From NCBI GenBank assembly GCA_949743895.1, contig CATJUX010000060.1, positions 1 to 40,074 of the forward strand: a stretch of DNA of 40,074 nucleotides, in the 5' to 3' direction. This stretch comes from JANFXS01 sp022791155 (lineage in GTDB: Bacteria > Bacillota > Clostridia > Lachnospirales > Anaerotignaceae). This document shows positions 34,697-40,074 of the stretch, piece after piece. The first letter of the stretch is position 1, and every line of letters starts with the position of its first letter. The translations under genes and the position numbers were made by a program. The notes under the pieces are model-generated. The model saw only the letters and a list, made by a program, of their open reading frames with translations. It was not told the origin of the DNA and did not search any database.

Positions 34697-35650
34697 TTGG
34701 GAAAGAAAAAATTTGTTCCAATTTTTTTAATGTTACTTTTTTTAATTTTAATCACAATAAAAATATACGCTGTAACTGAAGAAATCACATTTGATTTAGT
34801 GCGTGACAGAAATAACCCTGAATCTCAGAAAAAAATGGCCGAAATACTTCTGAGTGATGCCGGAAAAGCAGATGAATTTTCGCCAGAAGAAGTCACTGAC
34901 ATAAGAGTGTTTTATGGTGATGTGAGTGGAAACTCTGATGACGATGCCGTATTTGTTATTTCTATCGGCCCTGGTTATTCAATTGTGTCGGCATATGCAC
35001 AAGAAGGTGACAGATATAAATATCTTGACAGCATAGAACCTTTGGGAAAAGTTGAAGGCTTAGAATTTGTGAGAGCTCCTGGGCTTAAAGAAAACTTCAT
35101 AATCATACACGAAAACATAAACCAGCAGATCGGTTCTTTCGAAAACAGTACATATCACAAAATATATTTATGGGATGGCGAAGTTCTCCGTGAGGCCGCC
35201 ATTTTCCCTGAAAAAATACACACCGACTGGAATTTGGCCTGGGACAGCAAAGAGCAAAATCCTCCAAGCCAATGGCGCCGAATAGACATGGATTCCGAAA
35301 TATTTTTCACCACAGGCAATAATTCCGAAATACTCATAAATCTTTTTCAAAAATATCTTGAATCAAGTGACACCACAAGCAGATCACTTCCTGATGACAG
35401 CACATATAGCGTCATTTCAGAGCGCACAATTCCAGTCACACTGAAGTGGAGCCCCGAATGGCGACATTTTATAGTGAAAGAAAAAATTGAAAATGCCACT
35501 GGAGAAAAAGTTGCTGTAATAATAGACACTGCACAAAGTCCATATGCTCTTGTTCCAGAATATGCCGAAGCCGCAGAAAACAAATATAGAATTCTTCGCA
35601 AAGACGGTTCTCAAGAGTTGGTTGACAAAAGCTCTTTAAGCGATGTATAA
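34697..35650 (+). CDS. Secreted or anchored protein of unknown function
   Basis: A protein of 317 residues with an N-terminal hydrophobic segment (about 5-25) that acts as signal peptide or anchor; it has no lipobox cysteine. The rest is polar and has no domain I recognise; segments such as VFYGDVSGNSDDDAVFVIS resemble FG-GAP/VCBS-type acidic loops found in beta-propeller or calcium-binding proteins, but only one copy is clear. Translation starts at TTG, 6 nt after GGGGGA. Monocistronic, closed by a terminator. I assign no function. Confidence 0.8.
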   Translation: MGKKKFVPIFLMLLFLILITIKIYAVTEEITFDLVRDRNNPESQKKMAEILLSDAGKADEFSPEEVTDIRVFYGDVSGNSDDDAVFVISIGPGYSIVSAYAQEGDRYKYLDSIEPLGKVEGLEFVRAPGLKENFIIIHENINQQIGSFENSTYHKIYLWDGEVLREAAIFPEKIHTDWNLAWDSKEQNPPSQWRRIDMDSEIFFTTGNNSEILINLFQKYLESSDTTSRSLPDDSTYSVISERTIPVTLKWSPEWRHFIVKEKIENATGEKVAVIIDTAQSPYALVPEYAEAAENKYRILRKDGSQELVDKSSLSDV

Positions 35651-35658
35651 AACTTTGC

Positions 35659-35693
35659 AAGCCGGACATAAAATTCAATATGCCCGGCTTTTT
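35659..35693 (+). terminator. Intrinsic terminator after the unknown secreted protein gene
   Basis: A 12-position stem with one A/C mismatch (35659-35670 with 35679-35690), followed by T. Confidence 0.78.
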
Positions 35694-35729
35694 ATATTTT
35701 GATCAAATTTATTTTTTAATTTCAAACTA

Positions 35730-36629
35730 TCATTTCTCCCCCAAATTGTCTGGAACATCAAATTCCTCTGTCTCATCAAAATTGAAATTGTCTATTGTCA
35801 GTTCAAATTTGTTGACATATATTGAACCATATGAATCCTCTTCATAATTCTCCGCAAAAGTGTCAATCGATTTTTGAAAAACACTGCTCAAATCCATTTG
35901 AAGCTTAACAGGAAGCTTTGTTTCCTCGTCAATCCAAACAGAAGTTTCAACACATTCCATGTCATCATATAAATTTGATGTCAAAGCGTCTGTTCCCAAT
36001 GTGTTTTGATATGAAGAAATAAGAGCATAACTTTCTAATGCATTTTTCAGCTGTTCTCCTGTTAATCTTCCATTTATTTTTACAGCGCTCACCCCATTCA
36101 CTGTTTCAGTTTTCTCAACATCAAATTCAGACAAATCTCCCATATATAAAGACATAACGCCTTCAACACTATATTTTTCGATTTCATGCTTTGGCGCGCT
36201 TTGCATTATCCATTGTGAACCATCAAAAATATATATGTCATACATATCATTGTTTTCCTTAGCATATATCTCTGCGCGCAACTCATTTTCGGAGTTTGAG
36301 ATCAAGGCATAAAACTTCGTTGGATTCAAGAAATACGAAATATCCGCTGATATATTTGATGAATAACTTTGATCTTCAATTTGAAATTCCATTTCAACTT
36401 TTATGGAAGAATTAAAATTTTTTGCATCTCCAATTTTTGTGTTTGCTGCTTCGATCCATTGATCGGCTGTCATATCTTTCTGTTCTTTTTGTTCAGTTTG
36501 ATCCACTTCTGTCAAATTTCTGTCCACACGGTCATTTTCATACGCATTTTTTTCTTTGTTCGAACAGCTGACTGTAAAAATCAAAATTCCGGCAAAAATT
36601 AATAATGTAAAAACCTTTTTAACTTTCAT
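35730..36629 (-). CDS. Lipoprotein, LolA/LppX-like fold (putative)
   Basis: A 299-residue lipoprotein. The signal peptide (1-20) ends in a lipobox ending VSC, so the mature protein is anchored by its Cys on the outer face of the membrane. A charged linker follows (to about 50), then a domain of about 240 residues with the layout of the LolA/LppX or DUF6612-like group, seen in other Firmicutes; it may bind a lipid or hydrophobic ligand. GGGAGGGG precedes the ATG at 36629, so the 21 upstream codons of the frame are not coding. An extended -10 (TGGTATAAT, minus strand near 36743-36751) lies upstream. Confidence 0.78.
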   Translation of the reverse strand: MKVKKVFTLLIFAGILIFTVSCSNKEKNAYENDRVDRNLTEVDQTEQKEQKDMTADQWIEAANTKIGDAKNFNSSIKVEMEFQIEDQSYSSNISADISYFLNPTKFYALISNSENELRAEIYAKENNDMYDIYIFDGSQWIMQSAPKHEIEKYSVEGVMSLYMGDLSEFDVEKTETVNGVSAVKINGRLTGEQLKNALESYALISSYQNTLGTDALTSNLYDDMECVETSVWIDEETKLPVKLQMDLSSVFQKSIDTFAENYEEDSYGSIYVNKFELTIDNFNFDETEEFDVPDNLGEK

Positions 36630-36797
36630 GGCATTCCCCTCCCAAACGGCAATTTGTTCATTATAGTTATGGCAAGCAAAAAATTGTTTCAATTTTTTAT
36701 TTCTCGTTTAACAACAAGCCATGTCGTTTTTTGTCTGATATTATTATACCATTTTATATAAGCAGTCAGCCATTATATTTTTCTTAATGTTTTGTGG

Positions 36798-37151
36798 CTA
36801 TATATCCATATCGCTGAAACAATTTCCAAACCAAAAAATGTCCACATCTCCAGTTTTCCAAATAAATTGTTTCAAATTCACCTTATTTCTGTCATCAACA
36901 AAAACTCCCTCTGACATAAGAAGCCTTTTTTGTTCATATTCATTTTCAAACGCTTTGGCACCGCTCAAAAAGCCACATGAATTCACAACTCTGTGAGCCG
37001 GAATTTTTCCTGCAAGCCCCATGTTAAGAGCATATCCAACCTGCCTTGAATTTGCTGGTTTTCCACACAATTTTGCTATTTGTCCATATGTTGCCACATG
37101 CCCAAACGGAATCCTTTTACAAACAAACGACACTCTTTTATAAAAATTCAT
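36798..37151 (-). CDS. Alkyltransferase-like protein (ATL), cysteine-less MGMT relative
   Basis: A 117-residue single domain of the O6-alkylguanine-DNA alkyltransferase C-terminal type. The helix-turn-helix segment ATYGQIAKLCGKPANSRQVG has the arginine finger at 36. The active-site motif PCHRV reads PAHRVV, with Ala52 in place of the nucleophile Cys, so direct repair is excluded. ATL proteins bind O6-alkylguanine and hand the lesion to nucleotide excision repair. GGAGG lies 4 nt before the ATG at 37151. The last 25 residues extend beyond the usual fold and include WFGNCF; no catalytic role is implied. Confidence 0.9.
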   Translation of the reverse strand: MNFYKRVSFVCKRIPFGHVATYGQIAKLCGKPANSRQVGYALNMGLAGKIPAHRVVNSCGFLSGAKAFENEYEQKRLLMSEGVFVDDRNKVNLKQFIWKTGDVDIFWFGNCFSDMDI

Positions 37152-37298
37152 ATATCCTCCAAAACATATAAGCATAATAAAAACTATGTAATGTTAAAAA
37201 ATTTTTCAACTAAATTTTTGAATTAATAAAACCTTTTTGTGCTATGATCGCTCTATATATCAGATGCATCTTAAAAAAACAAAAAAGGGGGCTTAAAA

Positions 37299-37877
37299 TT
37301 GACAACCGAAGAAACTGCGTCATTGGTTATAAGGCTCCAGTCAAATGACAACAGCGCCTTTAATCCTCTTTTTGACGCATACCGGCTTAAAGCAGTGCGC
37401 ACTGCCGCATTTATATCAGGAGATTATGCGCTGGCCGAAGATATAACACAAGAAGCATTTGTCAAGTGTCTTCTAAACATAAAATCTCTAAGGGAACCCG
37501 AAAAATTTAAGCCATGGTTTTTCCGCCTTCTGACAAGATGCGCATGGCGCGCCATGGACAAGAAAAACCGCCTAATTCCCTCTGATGAGATTTTTGAAAT
37601 AGATAAAACCTCACAAGACTCTGTTTTTGATTGTTATCCTTCAGAACAGCTTGCCCAATATGCCAATCTCTATAATGCAATAAAGGCACTTGGCAAAAAA
37701 CAACGCACAACAATTATTTTATACTATTTCAATGAATTTTCAATCAAAGAAATTGCCATGGCAACGTCTTCTTTGGAAGCGACAGTTAAATCAAGGCTGC
37801 ACATGGCCAAAAAAAGTCTCAAAAAAAGCTTAGGTGACAACAGCGGCATTAAGGAGGAATTAGCCTATGAAAAATGA
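37299..37877 (+). CDS. ECF-type sigma-70 family RNA polymerase sigma factor
   Basis: A 192-residue sigma factor. Region 2 (about 15-80) contains GDYALAEDITQEAFVKCLLNI and region 4 (about 125-175) contains YYFNEFSIKEIAMATSSLEATVKSRLHMAKK. There is no region 1.1 or 3. Start is TTG, with AAGGGGG 7 nt before it. The gene overlaps the next one by 11 nt; the AAGGAGG for that gene lies inside this coding region. The neighbour looks like its membrane anti-sigma factor. Confidence 0.93.
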   Translation: MTTEETASLVIRLQSNDNSAFNPLFDAYRLKAVRTAAFISGDYALAEDITQEAFVKCLLNIKSLREPEKFKPWFFRLLTRCAWRAMDKKNRLIPSDEIFEIDKTSQDSVFDCYPSEQLAQYANLYNAIKALGKKQRTTIILYYFNEFSIKEIAMATSSLEATVKSRLHMAKKSLKKSLGDNSGIKEELAYEK

Positions 37878-38610
37878 TCGTTTTGACATGTTTATATCTG
37901 AGGCGCTGGAAAAAAAAGCCGAAAGTATAGGCTCGCTTCCATTCACAGCAGAACAAATTAAATCCCGCGCCGCTTTTGAAAAGAGAAAGGAGCAAAAATA
38001 TATGAAATTCTCAAAAACTAAAAAACTTGCAGTTGTTTGTGTTCTTTGCTTTGCTTCAATAACATGTTTTGCAGCAGCCAAATTGTCTGGCTCAAGAGGC
38101 AGTTCAACTGTTGAATTTTACAACATTGACGAAATCAGCGAATATTCAAAAAAAGTCGGCTTCTCTCCGAAATATGTAGATGAATTTGACAATGGCTTTG
38201 CTTTCGAAAACGGCGGAACAGGAACATCGCAGGGAACGGATGAAAATGGCAAACCTTTAGGAAAAGAATATAAAGACATATCATTGACATATAGAGACAG
38301 CAGCAATAACTGGGTTGTTTTGGAAATATCAAATGGCAATCCTTATGCCGACAGCGGAGAATATAAAGAAGGCTATTCAAAACAGACAATGAAATTTGTT
38401 CCAGCCAACTATGTGCTCACAGAAGAAGACAAAAAAGCTCAGGAAGACGGCTCAATTTCTATATCATATGGAACTGACAAAGTTGAGATAAACGAAATGG
38501 AATCATATCTTTGGAAAGACGGAAACCTCTACTACAGCTTAACATCAAGCAACTGCAATTTTGGCAGCAGCGGAATGGAAGATATGGCAAAACAAATTCA
38601 AGAACAATAA
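37867..38610 (+). CDS. Probable membrane anti-sigma factor (DUF4367-like)
   Basis: A protein of 247 residues: a cytoplasmic N-terminus (1-50), a single membrane helix (about 51-70; AVVCVLCFASITCFAAA), and a 175-residue outer domain that resembles DUF4367-type sensor regions, with SKKVGFSPKYVDEFDNGF. Its start codon lies inside the end of the sigma gene. The topology and overlap fit an ECF sigma/anti-sigma pair. The inner segment lacks a clear zinc-binding anti-sigma motif (HxxxCxxC). The sensed signal is unknown. Confidence 0.75.
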   Translation: MKNDRFDMFISEALEKKAESIGSLPFTAEQIKSRAAFEKRKEQKYMKFSKTKKLAVVCVLCFASITCFAAAKLSGSRGSSTVEFYNIDEISEYSKKVGFSPKYVDEFDNGFAFENGGTGTSQGTDENGKPLGKEYKDISLTYRDSSNNWVVLEISNGNPYADSGEYKEGYSKQTMKFVPANYVLTEEDKKAQEDGSISISYGTDKVEINEMESYLWKDGNLYYSLTSSNCNFGSSGMEDMAKQIQEQ

Positions 38611-38659
38611 ATAAACAAAATATAATATAACAAAGCTGATTACATCTATAAACTCCAAA

Positions 38660-38693
38660 AAAACAGGCGGTCTGTAAAAAGACCGTCTGTTTT
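38660..38693 (+). terminator. Intrinsic terminator of the sigma/anti-sigma operon
   Basis: A 14-bp stem with one G-U pair (38660-38673 with 38680-38693), 6-nt loop, ending in T. Confidence 0.85.
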
Positions 38694-38776
38694 ATTGAAA
38701 ACTATATTTTTAATAAATCGAAATATGTTAACCATAACTATTCGCAATGGTATACATTTCAGAAACGTTACACAAA

Positions 38777-39073
38777 TTATACAGCCGTAGAAAAAATCAC
38801 AATCAAAAAAACTATGTATAATATAACAAGCACAACACTTACTATAACAGAAACAAGCGCGCCAATTCCAGCCGCTTTGGCTGTTTTGGGTTTAGTGTCT
38901 CTCCAAATCAGAAAAAGAACAAGACCCGCAAGCGGAACAAAATATCCAAGCAGTCCCCAAAGGAAGCCACCTTTGTCTATAACATCGGATATTGGGTTTT
39001 GAGGAACCCCACACTTCATGCATATAGAAACATTGTCGTCAATTTCCGCTCCGCAATTTTTACAAAAAGCCAT
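38777..39073 (-). CDS. Zinc-ribbon membrane protein (copy A)
   Basis: A 98-residue protein. The N-terminal zinc ribbon MAFCKNCGAEIDDNVSICMKCG has two CxxC pairs. After a short linker come two membrane helices: GGFLWGLLGYFVPLAGLVLFL, cut short here, and a C-terminal one after the conserved RDTKPKTAKAAGIGALV. An AGGTGAGGTG site 6 nt before the ATG at 39073 sets the start. It is about 70 percent alike by eye to the gene at 39548-39847, with which it flanks a DUF2085 gene. Function unknown. Confidence 0.85.
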   Translation of the reverse strand: MAFCKNCGAEIDDNVSICMKCGVPQNPISDVIDKGGFLWGLLGYFVPLAGLVLFLIWRDTKPKTAKAAGIGALVSVIVSVVLVILYIVFLIVIFSTAV

Positions 39074-39168
39074 GTCACACACCTCACCTGTCAAAAACAG
39101 TTATGTTGTATTAATAAATTCTGTCATTCAATTTGTGATAACATAATTAATTCCATTGGCAATTTTTG

Positions 39169-39537
39169 TCAGTTTTGTCTGATAAACCGCCCAATGTCCA
39201 AACCAATATCAAACGCTGCCTTTGTGGAAACAACAAAAAGCGCAAAAAGTCCATACCCAAACATGAAACCTGTTATAAAGCGCCGACGGTTGTTGCTTTC
39301 ATATGAAGTTAGCCTTTGTGAAAAACCATCAACAACCATTGGAATGAGAAGAAACAACGAAACCTTCACAGCGGGCAAAAAAAAGAAACAAGAGAACAGT
39401 GAGAATAAAATGCCCACAAGTTCTCCTGTACATCTGGCGCAGATGGGAAATTTTTTTCCACGAAAATGGAAAGAACGGCTGTCCATGCAGTGACAACCAA
39501 ATATGATTGGAAGCCAACGATAAAACCAATCTAACAT
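39169..39537 (-). CDS. DUF2085 membrane protein
   Basis: A 122-residue protein of the DUF2085 family. The signature CHCMDSRSFHFRGKKFPICARCTG lies near the N-terminus, only its cores CHxxxxRSF and PxCARCTG being conserved. Three or so membrane helices follow, and VDGFSQRLTSYESNNRRRFITG completes the family pattern. It follows the zinc-ribbon gene on the same strand with 10 nt between; the ribosome site is weak, suggesting translational coupling. Function unknown; the conserved Cys and His suggest metal binding. Confidence 0.87.
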   Translation of the reverse strand: MLDWFYRWLPIIFGCHCMDSRSFHFRGKKFPICARCTGELVGILFSLFSCFFFLPAVKVSLFLLIPMVVDGFSQRLTSYESNNRRRFITGFMFGYGLFALFVVSTKAAFDIGLDIGRFIRQN

Positions 39538-39547
39538 GCTTCAATCA

Positions 39548-39847
39548 TCAATAGTAGCCCATTGATGCTATGCCTACACCGGCCACTATAATCACAATAT
39601 AATATATTACGCCAAGGATAACGGCAACAAGCGCCCCAATTCCAGCTGCTTTGGCTGTTTTTGGTTTAGTGTCCTTCCAAATCAGAAAAAGCACAAGGCC
39701 AACAATAGGGACACAGCATCCAAGCAAGCCCCAAAGGAAACCACCATTGTCTACAACAGTTGGAACTTCTTTCTGTCCAACTCCACAGTTTGGGCAAATG
39801 ACAGCTCTGTCATCAATTTCTCTCCCACAGTTTTTACAAAAAGCCAT
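39548..39847 (-). CDS. Zinc-ribbon membrane protein (copy B)
   Basis: A 99-residue paralog of the 38777-39073 protein with the same order: ribbon CKNCGREIDD...CPNCG, helix GGFLWGLLGCCVPIVGL, then WKDTKPKTAKAAGIGALVAV and a last helix. Its ribbon keeps both CxxC pairs. AGGAGGG lies 7 nt before the ATG. It heads a minus-strand group of B copy, DUF2085, A copy. An extended -10, TGCTATAAT, occurs upstream on the minus strand near 40020-40028. Confidence 0.88.
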   Translation of the reverse strand: MAFCKNCGREIDDRAVICPNCGVGQKEVPTVVDNGGFLWGLLGCCVPIVGLVLFLIWKDTKPKTAKAAGIGALVAVILGVIYYIVIIVAGVGIASMGYY

Positions 39848-40074
39848 AACAATACCCTCCTAAATGTTTCAGTCTGCTTGTTTTAATAAGAAGTGAGACA
39901 ATCAAGCAGATCATTTTTTTGTCAGTGGAAGATATATGTCTCCAAATTTATCCGCCACTGCTATTATTTTCGCAATTATTTTTCTGTATTAAAAGGAAAA
40001 TAATTGCATTTTATGATCATATTATAGCACAAAATGATACAATATAATTATATAATATTGCACTATATTAGTCA

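Overview
The window reads as chromosome of a low-GC, anaerobic, probably spore-forming Firmicute of the class Clostridia. The reasons are AT-rich intergenic DNA, strong GGAGG-type ribosome binding sites, frequent TTG starts, intrinsic terminators with U-tracts, clostridial ferredoxins, a type III glutamine synthetase, a PdaA-type spore-cortex deacetylase, and G5/3D and DUF1540 proteins. Most of it is core metabolism and housekeeping, and I see no tRNA, rRNA, CRISPR array or insertion sequence. I do not name a genus.

Layout. 1-5.2 kb: pgi and a polysaccharide deacetylase (minus), a small 2[4Fe-4S] ferredoxin and a YbgC-like thioesterase (plus), and a MoxR ATPase/DUF58 pair (minus). 5.4-8.5 kb: an accessory island. 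It holds a DUF3795-like Cys-rich protein, a phage-type Rad52/RecT-like annealing protein, a frameshifted helix-turn-helix gene, and a divergent Cro-like/CI-like regulator pair. Three near-identical operator repeats lie between those regulators, two of them inside the two opposing promoters. 8.6-10.8 kb: a DedA membrane protein and the ComM/YifB ATPase. 11.1-13.9 kb: metG-tatD operon. 14.1-15.5 kb: a G5/3D cell-wall protein behind a leader of about 240 nt that folds into a closed multi-stem domain. 15.8-24.5 kb: nitrogen assimilation, with gltB-gltD (minus) and glnN (plus) divergent. Both genes have a consensus promoter followed almost at once by a similar terminator hairpin starting with the same 10-nt box. 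24.6-28.2 kb: LUD protein, NUDIX hydrolase, aminotransferase and M19 dipeptidase (all minus). 28.3-34.5 kb: YkvI-type transporter, an EF-G paralog, a DUF362/ferredoxin protein, a DUF1540 peptide and a cyclophilin. 34.7-40 kb: an unrecognised secreted protein, a lipoprotein, an alkyltransferase-like protein, a sigma/anti-sigma pair, and two paralogous zinc-ribbon membrane proteins flanking a DUF2085 protein.

How it fits together. The GS/GOGAT block is the clearest functional unit: glnN makes glutamine and GltBD converts it with 2-oxoglutarate to glutamate. The aminotransferase nearby could draw on the glutamate. The matching leader hairpins suggest the two sides share a post-initiation control. 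The accessory island looks like a decayed prophage that has kept its immunity region and one recombination gene but has no integrase or structural genes here.

Most promising for follow-up are the paired glnN/gltB leader hairpins, the structured leader upstream of the 3D protein, the three-operator switch region, the EF-G paralog with altered GTPase residues, and the alkyltransferase-like protein without its cysteine. All calls come from reading the sequence and known family motifs. No database search was run.
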